Positions 25,890 through 33,891 of a stretch of 44,960 nucleotides of DNA are shown piece by piece. How positions within the stretch are numbered: position 1 is the first letter of the stretch; each line of letters opens with the position of its first letter. The DNA comes from Clostridia bacterium (lineage in GTDB: Bacteria > Bacillota > Clostridia > Caldicoprobacterales > Caldicoprobacteraceae), in the NCBI GenBank assembly GCA_017577715.1, contig PKRC01000016.1, positions 1-44,960 of the forward strand, in the 5' to 3' direction. Position numbers and translations under genes: made by a program. The notes under the pieces were generated by a model. The model was not told where the DNA came from and did no database searches. It saw only the letters and a program-made list of their open reading frames with translations.

Positions 25890-27114
25890 CGTACAATTTC
25901 TTATTTTGTATATTCAGGTCTATGATGAGCCGCAGTACATATTTTGTAAAGACTATGGCAGTAAACATGCTCACCACTACGCCCAACATCAGCGTCTTGG
26001 CAAAGCCTTGAATGGGGCCTGTCCCAAAATACAGCAGCACCACGCCGGCAATAAGAGTTGTAACGTTGGAATCCAGTATGGCACTGAACGCCTTCGAAAA
26101 GCCCGAATCAAGAGCCGCCCTCATGGTCTTGCCAGCCCTAATTTCCTCTTTAATCCTTTCAAATATTATGACATTGGCGTCTACCGCCATTCCTATGGAT
26201 AGCACTATACCTGCAATGCCGGGAAGGGTAATTGTAATGCGAGCCAGCACTGTAATCAGCATTACTAATAGTGCGTATACCACCAGGGCCAAATCGGCCA
26301 CCAGGCCTGGTAGCCTGTAATAGACCAGCATAAACAGGAACACCAGCGAAAGGCCAACCACCCCTGCCAATATTCCCCTTTCAAGGGCATTGGCACCCAG
26401 CGTTGCACCGATGGTCCTCACTTCCACCTGTTTGAGTTCAACGGGCAGGGCACCGCTTTCGATCAAGGTAGCAAGCCTTTGCGCCTCCTCTATACTGCTC
26501 ATACCTTGGATTACGCCCTGGCCGCTTGAAATTACTTCCTCCACCGTAGGCTCTGATATGGGATTGCCATCCAGAACTATCTTTATCACTTTTCCCAGAT
26601 ATTTCTTTGTAGCTTCGGCAAACTTCTTAGCACCCTCAGAAGTCAACTCAAACTGCACAACCGGCTTTTGGCCAGTTATATACCCAGGCTTCGCGCTCTT
26701 GACATCCTGGCCCGTGATTATTACATCATCCTCAGGCCCGATGAACTCCAGCACTGCCGGTTCCATCAGGATATCAGCAAGCTCCTGTGGGTTATCCACG
26801 CCCGGTATCTCCACCACTATGCGATTAGTACCCTGACGCGCAATAGTGGCCTCATGCTGATTCGACCTGTCAAGGCGGTTGCGCATCACTCTCATAGCGC
26901 CCTCTATTTTGCTATCTCCATCGGGATCACCGGGGGCTATATTGGCTTCATACACCACATAAAGCCCACCTTTTAAATCCAGACCTTGCTGAACCCCTTC
27001 TCCAAGCGGGATAATCCTGTATACCCCTATTTCAAGACCGTTTAATGCAATGTAACAGGCTACAATGATGCAAACAATTATTAGAGATAACTTTAAAGCG
27101 CTTTTCTTCTTCAT
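25882..27114 (-). CDS. secD: Protein translocase subunit SecD
   Basis: A six-helix RND-type membrane protein that works with SecF to pull exported proteins out of the Sec channel. The 410 residues include the N-terminal helix, DLKGGLYVVYEA (about 46-57), a large external P1 domain, and the conserved membrane motif GMAVDANVIIFERIKEE. It has its own promoter (27151-27180) directly behind the scfA terminator, and a strong GAAGGGGG ribosome site. Confidence 0.95.
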   Translation of the reverse strand: MKKKSALKLSLIIVCIIVACYIALNGLEIGVYRIIPLGEGVQQGLDLKGGLYVVYEANIAPGDPDGDSKIEGAMRVMRNRLDRSNQHEATIARQGTNRIVVEIPGVDNPQELADILMEPAVLEFIGPEDDVIITGQDVKSAKPGYITGQKPVVQFELTSEGAKKFAEATKKYLGKVIKIVLDGNPISEPTVEEVISSGQGVIQGMSSIEEAQRLATLIESGALPVELKQVEVRTIGATLGANALERGILAGVVGLSLVFLFMLVYYRLPGLVADLALVVYALLVMLITVLARITITLPGIAGIVLSIGMAVDANVIIFERIKEEIRAGKTMRAALDSGFSKAFSAILDSNVTTLIAGVVLLYFGTGPIQGFAKTLMLGVVVSMFTAIVFTKYVLRLIIDLNIQNKKLYGV

Positions 27115-27150
27115 TCACTGGCCCCCTTCAAAAAAAGAACTCACTTTTTC

Positions 27151-27180
27151 ATTATAATATTTTAGCAGTGGACTAGTCAA
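27151..27180 (-). promoter_or_regulatory. Promoter of secDF
   Basis: TTGACT (27175-27180) and TATAAT (27151-27156) on the minus strand, 18 bases apart. Confidence 0.72.
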
Positions 27181-27210
27181 TAACGGAAACGACATGCATA
27201 CCAATACAAT

Positions 27211-27246
27211 AAAAAACAGCAGCAGCAAGCGCTACTGCTGTTTTTT
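27211..27246 (-). terminator. Intrinsic terminator after scfA
   Basis: A 12-bp core stem (arms 27215-27226 and 27231-27242, one G-T pair) with a four-base loop, flanked by A and T runs. It isolates the scfA transcript from secD. Confidence 0.9.
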
Positions 27247-27284
27247 GGCTTAACGTTCATGAGGCTTAACACAAAAAGCTATCT

Positions 27285-27425
27285 TCATTGCTTTTGACAT
27301 GCCTGATTAGCCACGGTGCAAGACGTCTTGCATGCAGACTGGCAAGATGCCTGGCATTCGCCGCAGCCGCCATTCTTCAAGCTGTCCTTCAATGTTCCCT
27401 TATGTAAGGTCTTGATGTGCTTCAT
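27285..27425 (-). CDS. scfA: SCIFF ranthipeptide precursor (six cysteines in forty-five)
   Basis: A 46-residue peptide beginning MKHIKTLHKGTLKDSLK, with six cysteines at 21, 24, 28, 32, 36 and 43 in the SCIFF pattern, including QSACKTSCTVANQAC. SCIFF precursors are near-universal in Clostridia and are cross-linked by a radical SAM SPASM maturase that forms Cys-thioether bonds. The genomic place, between a TIGR04086 protein/yajC and secDF, is also the usual one. The start has an ideal AAAGGAGG site. Unusually, no maturase gene lies on either side: secD follows after the terminator, and upstream are about 335 bases of leader. The function of the mature peptide is unknown. Confidence 0.93.
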   Translation of the reverse strand: MKHIKTLHKGTLKDSLKNGGCGECQASCQSACKTSCTVANQACQKQ

Positions 27426-27760
27426 AATCAAACTCCTCCTTTACAGCAAATTTACACATTTTGCCTCTTTTTAGCTGTTTGAATCGGAATAATATTTTTG
27501 ACCATAGTAGAAAATTTCCCTATATTTATTTATCAATATAACTCTTTAAGAAATCATTTCTTAATGAATCATAATAAACTATATCGAAATAATAAGGGTA
27601 TGAACATTTGTTCATTTAACATTACACTTAGCCCGCTTTCGGCGCAATATTTTCTACCATAATATGGCCAAGTCAGTACTCGAGCCGTTTTTATAAAGCT
27701 CCATGGCAGGGGCCCCAAAAATCCCGGCTTTTTCAATTGATAGATGTTGGTATAAAGCAC
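27426..27760 (-). other. Long leader of scfA, possibly a structured RNA
   Basis: About 335 bases lie between the predicted start site and the scfA ATG with no open reading frame I can support. The first half holds GC-rich paired elements: GGGGCCCC at 27709-27716, a GAGC/GCTC hairpin, a CCATATTATGG hairpin, a GCGCCGAAAGC hairpin, and AGCC/GGCT ends that could close the domain. TGAACATTTGTTCA (27601-27614) is an inverted repeat. The second half is AT-rich. No known riboswitch class was recognised. Confidence 0.4.
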
Positions 27761-27766
27761 ATTTTA

Positions 27767-27796
27767 AGTATATAAGATGTTTTTCCAATTTGTCAA
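27767..27796 (-). promoter_or_regulatory. Strong promoter upstream of the scfA leader
   Basis: Perfect TTGACA (27791-27796) and TATACT (27767-27772) on the minus strand, 18 bases apart. It lies just after the TIGR04086 gene, so scfA need not depend on read-through from upstream. Confidence 0.72.
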
Positions 27797-27824
27797 TCTT
27801 AACAAGGCATTTTGGCTTTTTACC

Positions 27825-28235
27825 TTATTCAATATTTATGCCTATGATCCCTCCTATGGCGCCTACCACTATGCCCAACAATGCATCAGACAACAGCACG
27901 GTATCAAAAGCGTATTTGCCTCCGAATATAGCGCTTATAACGAGGGCCCACACGATATACAGAAGCCCTGTCAGTGCACCCTTAAGCCAGCCTTTGGTGC
28001 GGCTGCTGCGGGCTGCAACGGCGCCTCCCAATGCAATGCTAATTATGCGAATGGCCTGATTTACCGGCGGAATTATAGTCTCCTGGAGATTAGCCAGCTT
28101 CATCACCACAGCAAATATCAAAAAGCCTACAAGGGTTACTATAACGGCTAGAAGCGAGGCCTTCAATATCACAAGTCCGTTGTGTATAAGGCTGTTTCTA
28201 TCCACCTGCACGGAATTTTTTTTGGCGCTCCTCAT
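27825..28235 (-). CDS. TIGR04086-family membrane protein
   Basis: A 136-residue membrane protein with four predicted helices (about 22-45, 60-78, 84-103 and 110-134). The glycine-rich last helix and the overall pattern match the small Clostridia family TIGR04086, whose members are typically encoded beside yajC and the SCIFF genes. The function is unknown. The conserved linkage suggests a link to the SCIFF peptide or Sec machinery, by inference only. A terminator separates it from yajC upstream. Confidence 0.8.
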   Translation of the reverse strand: MRSAKKNSVQVDRNSLIHNGLVILKASLLAVIVTLVGFLIFAVVMKLANLQETIIPPVNQAIRIISIALGGAVAARSSRTKGWLKGALTGLLYIVWALVISAIFGGKYAFDTVLLSDALLGIVVGAIGGIIGINIE

Positions 28236-28334
28236 CTCGCTCTCCCCATCCCTTCACATTGCTTTCTCACTTTACTTTTATGCCGTGCAGGTGCGAAGTA
28301 TGACAAGCAAAAGGGCATAAAAAAATAAGTAAGA

Positions 28335-28369
28335 AGGCTTTATCCATTCACCAGCAACAGATAAAGCCT
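28335..28369 (-). terminator. Probable terminator after yajC
   Basis: A perfect 10-bp stem (AGGCTTTATC/GATAAAGCCT) with a 15-base loop. The T-run on the minus strand begins about nine bases after the stem, so efficiency is uncertain. Confidence 0.6.
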
Positions 28370-28394
28370 GAAATAGCGATTACCAATACCAACA

Positions 28395-28697
28395 TCAGTC
28401 TGCCGAAATGGGCTTGTCCACGCTCCGGATAGCCCATCTCTCTAACACCAGCTTCACCTTGTCCGGCCCTACCTCTATGGTAATGATGTCATCCCGGATG
28501 CGCACGATCTTCCCACAAATTCCACCTATGGTGGTAACATTGTCCCCTACCTTCAGAGAGGCCAGCATCTCCCTGGTCTCTTTTTCCTTTTTCCTTTGAG
28601 GCCTTATGATCATAAAATAAAAGACTACTATCAGCAGCACAAAGGGGAGCAAGGATTGAATCAAAAGCGCCGTAGTGCTCACTTCTTCTGAAGGCAT
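28395..28697 (-). CDS. yajC: Preprotein translocase accessory subunit YajC
   Basis: A small single-helix membrane protein associated with SecDF. It has 100 residues from ATG 28697: a helix at about 10-30 (LLPFVLLIVVFYFMII), then the family signature RPQRKKEKE, then a KOW-like cytoplasmic beta domain (VGDNVTTIGGICGKI). The start is set by a GGAAGGG site; the 15-codon longer frame to 28742 has none. Its neighbours tgt (upstream) and secDF (downstream) are the standard arrangement. Confidence 0.92.
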   Translation of the reverse strand: MPSEEVSTTALLIQSLLPFVLLIVVFYFMIIRPQRKKEKETREMLASLKVGDNVTTIGGICGKIVRIRDDIITIEVGPDKVKLVLERWAIRSVDKPISAD

Positions 28698-28877
28698 ATT
28701 CTTTCCCTTCCTTTCTAAATTAGAATATTTTCCCTGATGCACAAAGCTCGCTTTCTACTGTTTGTCTATCCCGTCAACGAGTCACAGTGCAACAAAAATA
28801 AGTATAACATAAAAATCAAATCCTGCCAATTTAGTTTTTTCTTTTTCAGCATTGCCGAAAACAAAAATTCCACTAAC

Positions 28878-29999
28878 TCATTCTCTGTCATCATACCCAT
28901 ACTTTTCGAAAAAGCTTTTCCTAAACTCAAGCAGGTTGTCATTCCTTATGGCTTCTCTTATTTGCTCCATAAACCGTATTAGGAACCTTACATTATGGAT
29001 GGTGATGAGTATGGCAGCCAGTATTTCCCGCGCTTTCACCAGGTGCCTTAAGTAAGCGCGAGAAAAGTTCTTGCAGGTATAACAGTCGCATTCGGGATCA
29101 AGAGGGCCAAAATCCCGTTGATATGGCGCATTGCGCAGCATCACCTTTCCACGGCTTGTCATAGCCAAACCGGTCCTGGCCGTCCTGGTGGGGAGCACGC
29201 AGTCAAACATGTCCACCCCTCGTATAACCCCTTCAATCAAGCAATCGGGTGAACCTACCCCCATCAAATACCTGGGCTTATCCTTTGGCATGGCAGGCGT
29301 TATCTGCTCCAGGATCTCGTACATCAACGGCTTAGGCTCACCCACGCTAAGCCCCCCTATGCCGTATCCTGGAAAATCCAGCTCCAGCAGTTGCTCAAGG
29401 CTTTTCATTCTGAGATCTTTAAAAACGCTGCCCTGAATGATGCCAAACAGCGCCTGATCTTCCCGCTGATGCGCGGCTTTGCAGCGTTTAGCCCACCTGG
29501 TAGTCCTTTCAACGGCAGCTTTGGCCGTTTCATAATCGCAGGGGTAGGGCACGCACTCGTCAAAGGCCATTATGACGTCTGCGCCCAGCGCATTCTCTAT
29601 CTCTATAGCCTTTTCAGGGCTTATGAAATGCTTTGAACCATCCAGATGCGAACGAAAATAAACCCCCTCATCGGTTATTTCCCTTAAATCGGCTAGGCTG
29701 AACACCTGAAATCCACCGCTATCGGTAAGTATGGGCCTGTCCCAGTTCATGAACTCATGCAAGCCACCGGCTTGCTTTATCAGCTCATGTCCCGGCCGTA
29801 AATACAGGTGATAGGTGTTGGCCAGTATTATCTGGGCACCTATCTCTTTAAGGTCCCTGGGCGTCAAAGCCTTCACCGTAGCTTGAGTGCCCACTGGCAT
29901 AAACACCGGGGTCTCGAAGCTGCCATGAGGGGTATACACCCTGCCCAGCCTTGCTCCAGTTTTTGAGCACTCCTTTATAAGCTCAAACTTAAAGCTCAT
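28878..29999 (-). CDS. tgt: tRNA-guanine transglycosylase Tgt
   Basis: It exchanges guanine-34 for preQ1 in GUN-anticodon tRNAs. It has 373 residues from ATG 29999 (MSFKFELIKECSKTGARLGRV), chosen for its GAGGTGG ribosome site; an in-frame start at 30032 is possible but adds an atypical tail. Conserved elements are the base pocket LTDSGGFQVFSL, catalytic-Asp region LPTRTARTG, and zinc site CDCYTCKNFSRAYLRHL with the downstream His. It follows queA by about 90 bases; queF in this window makes its substrate. Confidence 0.96.
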   Translation of the reverse strand: MSFKFELIKECSKTGARLGRVYTPHGSFETPVFMPVGTQATVKALTPRDLKEIGAQIILANTYHLYLRPGHELIKQAGGLHEFMNWDRPILTDSGGFQVFSLADLREITDEGVYFRSHLDGSKHFISPEKAIEIENALGADVIMAFDECVPYPCDYETAKAAVERTTRWAKRCKAAHQREDQALFGIIQGSVFKDLRMKSLEQLLELDFPGYGIGGLSVGEPKPLMYEILEQITPAMPKDKPRYLMGVGSPDCLIEGVIRGVDMFDCVLPTRTARTGLAMTSRGKVMLRNAPYQRDFGPLDPECDCYTCKNFSRAYLRHLVKAREILAAILITIHNVRFLIRFMEQIREAIRNDNLLEFRKSFFEKYGYDDRE

Positions 30000-30088
30000 G
30001 TCCCACCTCGCGCTACCAAAATTCAATGCCATTAATCCTACAAAAGCTTCACCCTTTGTTTAACCGTAAAGCATATTTAAAAGCAGTT

Positions 30089-31117
30089 TCAAAGTATCAG
30101 CATGGCATCCCCAAAGCTAAAAAAGCGGTACCTTTCCTTTATGGCCTCTTGATACACCCTGAGTATTTCCTCGCGGCTACACATAGCGCTCACCAGCATG
30201 AGCAGGGTGGACTTGGGTAGGTGAAAATTGGTGATGAGGGCATCCACCACCTTAAATTTATAGCCCGGGTAGATAAACAGATCGGTACAACCTTTTTCGG
30301 TTGGATGTACCCTTCCACTGTCATCAGCTGAAGATTCAAGGGCCCTTGTGGAAGTGGTCCCCACCGCAATCACGCGACCACCTTTTTCCTTTGTCTGGTT
30401 TATGACCTGCGCAGCTTCCTGGCTAATCCTGTAATACTCCTCGTGCATCTTATGCTGCTCTACGTTGTCTACCTTCACAGGGCGGAAAGTCCCCAGCCCT
30501 ACATGAAGGGTTATCCTGACAATATTCACCCCCGAAGCCTGGATCTTCTCCAGCAAGGGTATGGTAAAATGTAAGCCCGCAGTAGGCGCTGCCACCGACC
30601 CGCGGTGTTTAGCATACACCGTCTGGTATTGTTCAGGATCATCTATTTGCTTTCGAATGTAGGGGGGGAGCGGCACAACCCCCACCTTATCCAGAATCTC
30701 ATTGAAAATGCCCTCGTATTGAAACTCCACTATACGGCCGCCTTCCGGGGTCTTATCAATGACCTTTGCCTCAAGCAAGCCATCCCCGAATACAAAGACA
30801 GAACCTATCCGGGCCCTCCGTCCAGGTTTTACTAGAACTTCCCAGCGCTTATCGTCTATTTGGTTAAGCAGCACAAACTCGATCTTACCGCCGGTATCGA
30901 CCCGTTTACCTAAAAGCCGTGCCGGAATGACCCGCGTATCGTTGATCACCAGGCAATCGCCTTTATATAAATATTCAACTATGTCCTTAAATATCCTGTG
31001 TTCAATTTGGCCAGTATCGCGGTGATAGACCAACAGGCGGCACTCATCCCGCTTTTCCGCTGGCGACTGAGCTATCAGTTCCTCTGGAAGGTAATAATCA
31101 AAATCTTCTACCTTCAA
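30089..31117 (-). CDS. queA: S-adenosylmethionine:tRNA ribosyltransferase-isomerase QueA
   Basis: It transfers and isomerises the ribosyl part of SAM onto preQ1-tRNA to give epoxyqueuosine. The 342 residues carry the family blocks DFDYYLPEELIAQSPAEKRD at the N-terminus, AAPTAGLHFT and the C-terminal TNFHLPKSTLLMLVSA. The start is a TTG at 31117 with GAGGT six bases before it. It lies between ruvB (about 300 bases upstream) and tgt. No queG is in the window. Confidence 0.96.
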   Translation of the reverse strand: MKVEDFDYYLPEELIAQSPAEKRDECRLLVYHRDTGQIEHRIFKDIVEYLYKGDCLVINDTRVIPARLLGKRVDTGGKIEFVLLNQIDDKRWEVLVKPGRRARIGSVFVFGDGLLEAKVIDKTPEGGRIVEFQYEGIFNEILDKVGVVPLPPYIRKQIDDPEQYQTVYAKHRGSVAAPTAGLHFTIPLLEKIQASGVNIVRITLHVGLGTFRPVKVDNVEQHKMHEEYYRISQEAAQVINQTKEKGGRVIAVGTTSTRALESSADDSGRVHPTEKGCTDLFIYPGYKFKVVDALITNFHLPKSTLLMLVSAMCSREEILRVYQEAIKERYRFFSFGDAMLIL

Positions 31118-31425
31118 CTTGCTACCTCACCCTCATTTCCCATTTCGCATATTATTGTTTCCAGCTTTAATGTAATAATAAGCCTCGTTGCAAAATCGAT
31201 CCGCTAAATGCTGGCTTGCCAAAATAAAGCCTAACCCACTTCTCAGGCCCTCACATATTTTGTATTCAAATGATTACCGCATCAAAAACGATTTTACAGC
31301 CACATTTTAGTAAACTCCCCTTTGAACGCTAAAATGGGATTTTCAGCCAAAGCCACAATTGTGCCTCATATGACAAAACTAACAAAATCCCTTGTCAGCG
31401 CCGGCCAACACATGTTACAGCAGCG
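31118..31425. other. 308-base gap between ruvB and queA
   Basis: Non-coding and AT-rich. The only clear element is a perfect 8-bp inverted repeat (CATTTTAG at 31303-31310, CTAAAATG at 31329-31336) with an 18-base spacer. I see no strong promoter or T-run. Confidence 0.5.
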
Positions 31426-32457
31426 TCATACTAGTCTTTGTTGCTCCTGATAAGGGATCTTCAAGTGGCGGTAGGCAAGGGGCGTGACCACCCTGCCGCG
31501 AGGGGTACGGGCAATAAACCCCATCTGCAGGAGAAACGGCTCGTACACATCCTCAATGGTGGTGCTTTCTTCGCCGGTCGAGGCAGCCAACGTATCCAAT
31601 CCCACCGGGCCTCCATTGTACTTTTCTATTATGGTCCTTAAAATCTTTCGGTCAACCTCGTCCAGGCCAACCGAATCCACCTCAAGGAGATCAAGGGCTT
31701 CCCTGGCAACCTCCCGGGTGATGACTCCATTGGCTTTTATCTGCGCAAAATCCCTCACCCGCTTGAGCAGGCGATTGGCGACCCTGGGCGTACCGCGGGA
31801 CCGTGCGGCAATCTCTCTGGCCCCTTCGGAGTCTATGGGAATCCCCAGGATGCCAGCCGACCGAATCACTATCCTGGTCAACTCCTCGGCTGTATAAAGC
31901 TCTAGGCGGTGTATCACCCCAAAGCGATCCCTGAGGGGAGAGGTCAGCATTCCTGCCCTGGTGGTAGCCCCAACCAGGGTAAACTTGGGGAGGTCAAGGC
32001 GTATGGAGCGGGCGCTGGGCCCTTTACCTATTATGATATCCAGGGCAAAATCCTCCATAGCCGGATAGAGGATTTCTTCAACGCTCCTGCTTAGCCGGTG
32101 AATCTCATCTATGAACAGCACGTCCCCATCGCTCAAGTTTGTAAGTATGGCCGCCAGGTCCCCCGGCCTTTCTATGGCAGGTCCGGAAGTTATCCTGATG
32201 CCCACTCCCAGCTCGTTGGCAATTATTGTAGCCAGCGTGGTTTTACCCAATCCAGGGGGCCCATACAGCAAGACGTGGTCTAAAGGCTCACCCCTCTTTA
32301 CAGCTGCCTGTATAAATATCCTAAGCTGCTCCTTTACCTTTTCCTGACCTATGTATTCATCAAGGGTCCTGGGCCTTATGGTCTGCTCCACTTCGCTATC
32401 CTCATGAAGCTTCATGGAAGTCACTATTCTATTTTCCTGCTCGGCCAATGTATTCAC
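31426..32457 (-). CDS. ruvB: Holliday junction branch migration ATPase RuvB
   Basis: The AAA+ motor that with RuvA drives branch migration of Holliday junctions. The 343 residues include the N-terminal IRPRTLDEYIGQEKVKEQL, Walker A GPPGLGKTT, Walker B FIDEIHRL, sensor GATTRAGMLTSPLRDRFG and the C-terminal winged helix ending in RGRVVTPLAYRHL. It begins two bases after ruvA ends, so expression is coupled. Confidence 0.97.
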   Translation of the reverse strand: MNTLAEQENRIVTSMKLHEDSEVEQTIRPRTLDEYIGQEKVKEQLRIFIQAAVKRGEPLDHVLLYGPPGLGKTTLATIIANELGVGIRITSGPAIERPGDLAAILTNLSDGDVLFIDEIHRLSRSVEEILYPAMEDFALDIIIGKGPSARSIRLDLPKFTLVGATTRAGMLTSPLRDRFGVIHRLELYTAEELTRIVIRSAGILGIPIDSEGAREIAARSRGTPRVANRLLKRVRDFAQIKANGVITREVAREALDLLEVDSVGLDEVDRKILRTIIEKYNGGPVGLDTLAASTGEESTTIEDVYEPFLLQMGFIARTPRGRVVTPLAYRHLKIPYQEQQRLV

Positions 32458-32459
32458 CC

Positions 32460-33059
32460 CTATCTCTTATCCAGGGCTTTCAGCGCCAGCTTCACCAAAG
32501 TTGCTGTATCCTGTGCCTGACCTTTTACCATGTCCAAAGCGCGCTGAGCCTCAACAGCTTGATATCCCAGCGCCATCAGCGCCTGAAGCGCCTCCTTTTG
32601 TACCCCTTGCGCCACCATCATTTCATCATTTACCGCTGGTGAACTCTCCACCACTTCCTTGTCAATCTTTTCCCTTAACTCCAATATTATTCTCTGCGCC
32701 ATCTTTTTACCGATGCCCGGAGCGGCGCTCAAAGCCTTTACATCCCCAGTGGCAATCGCTAGGGCCAGCTGAGTGGACGACAAAGCCGACAACATGGAAA
32801 TGGCAGCTTTAGGACCTATGCCCGATACCGAAATGAGCTTTTCAAACAACAGCTTGTCCTCACGGCTTAAAAAACCATACAGCTCCATGCCGTCCTGGCG
32901 GACGTTGAGGTACACATACAGCTTAACCTCACTTCCCCTGGAAGGTAGCTTAGAGGCCACAGAAGACGGGACCGTTATATAAAATCCGATCCCCTGCACA
33001 TCCAACACCACATGCTGTGGCCCGACCTCCACCAGCGTACCATTTAAGTAAGAAAACAT
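32460..33059 (-). CDS. ruvA: Holliday junction DNA-binding protein RuvA
   Basis: It binds four-way junctions as a tetramer and loads RuvB. The 199 residues show the three-domain layout: OB-fold (MFSYLNGTLVEVGPQHVVLDVQGIG), tandem helix-hairpin-helix motifs (SGIGPKAA and PGIGKKMAQRI) and a C-terminal RuvB-contact domain (LMALGYQAVEAQRAL). It sits between ruvC and ruvB, separated from ruvC by about 50 bases. Confidence 0.97.
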   Translation of the reverse strand: MFSYLNGTLVEVGPQHVVLDVQGIGFYITVPSSVASKLPSRGSEVKLYVYLNVRQDGMELYGFLSREDKLLFEKLISVSGIGPKAAISMLSALSSTQLALAIATGDVKALSAAPGIGKKMAQRIILELREKIDKEVVESSPAVNDEMMVAQGVQKEALQALMALGYQAVEAQRALDMVKGQAQDTATLVKLALKALDKR

Positions 33060-33112
33060 ACCATCTCTCCTATCGCAAAACCTTCATCTTAAAGGCATGC
33101 ATTTCACAAAAC

Positions 33113-33631
33113 TTAATTCGATTCCTCCGTCCAAAAGCCAGCCCTTTTCATCCTGTCGTTGAGGCCCACCGAGTGAATATGGCATATGGATACAGCCAGG
33201 GCATCAGCGGCATCATCCGGCCTGGGTATAGATGGCAGGTTAAGCAGTATGCGCACCATCTGCTGTACCTGCTGCTTGGTGGCCCTGCCGTAGCCGGCCA
33301 CCGCCTGTTTGACCTGCAGCGGAGTATACTCATACACCTCAAGCCCCTTAAGGGCAGCGGCCAATACGGCTACCCCTCTTGCATGGCCTATGGCAAGGGC
33401 TGTCTTGACGTTTTTGTTGAAAAACAGCTCCTCCACGGCTACAGCTTGAGGGGCATAGCGATCTATGAGCTGACATACTGCATCAAAAATGGCTACCAGC
33501 CGATGGGGCGTGTCCATATCGGAGGGCGTGTTGATAACTCCATAATCTATGACCTTCAAGGAATGTCCATCCTCCTTGACCAGCCCGTAGCCCAAGATGG
33601 CCATCCCCGGATCTATTCCCAGTACCAGCAT
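33113..33631 (-). CDS. ruvC: Crossover junction endodeoxyribonuclease RuvC
   Basis: The Holliday junction resolvase of the RuvABC complex. The 172 residues carry the acidic catalytic residues: Asp7 (GIDPG), Glu67/68 (VEELFF), and Asp139/140 and Asp143 (PDDAADALA). It is the first gene of the ruvCAB-queA-tgt run and has its own promoter (33695-33723). It faces argG divergently. Confidence 0.96.
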   Translation of the reverse strand: MLVLGIDPGMAILGYGLVKEDGHSLKVIDYGVINTPSDMDTPHRLVAIFDAVCQLIDRYAPQAVAVEELFFNKNVKTALAIGHARGVAVLAAALKGLEVYEYTPLQVKQAVAGYGRATKQQVQQMVRILLNLPSIPRPDDAADALAVSICHIHSVGLNDRMKRAGFWTEESN

Positions 33632-33694
33632 AAACCCACTCCAAAATGTATTTATAGCGTACCATTGCCCCGCTTTATCAAAGGCGCTATAGTA

Positions 33695-33723
33695 ATATTA
33701 TGACTTTTTGAGCGCTGTGTCAA
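33695..33723 (-). promoter_or_regulatory. Promoter of ruvCAB
   Basis: Perfect TTGACA (33718-33723) and TAATAT (33695-33700) on the minus strand, 17 bases apart. An inverted repeat CAACCG-AC-CGGTTG (33727-33740) lies just upstream of the -35 and could be an activator or operator site. Confidence 0.75.
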
Positions 33724-33830
33724 CCACAACCGACCGGTTGGCAAACTCTCGTTGTATAAACTATAAATTAAAAAATAAAAATTCAAATGGCTCTGAAAAT
33801 ATACATCAACGAGTTGTTGTATGATAGTAG

Positions 33831-33868
33831 TTGTATAAATATTCGAATTGGTGTATAATTATTGAAAA
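33831..33868 (+). promoter_or_regulatory. argG promoter with tandem ARG boxes (ArgR/AhrC operator)
   Basis: Two 18-base ARG-box-like sites, TTGTATAAATATTCGAAT (33831-33848) and GTGTATAATTATTGAAAA (33851-33868), are two bases apart. They cover a TTGTAT -35 (33831-33836) and a perfect TATAAT -10 (33854-33859) with 17-base spacing. Repression of argGH by arginine-bound ArgR is the expected outcome; no argR gene is in the window. Confidence 0.68.
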
Positions 33869-33891
33869 CAGACAAACGGAGGTTGAATCAC

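Noticed and set aside
27569..27760. Minus-strand 63-codon frame in the scfA leader
   Set aside because: No ribosome site, no recognisable protein pattern, and it covers the paired elements; better treated as untranslated leader.
27703..28151. Plus-strand frames of 118-124 codons
   Set aside because: Antisense to the TIGR04086 membrane protein gene; composition is typical of a shadow.
33017..33703. Plus-strand open frame of 228 codons
   Set aside because: Antisense to ruvA/ruvC, whose catalytic motifs are clear; no independent evidence for a gene.
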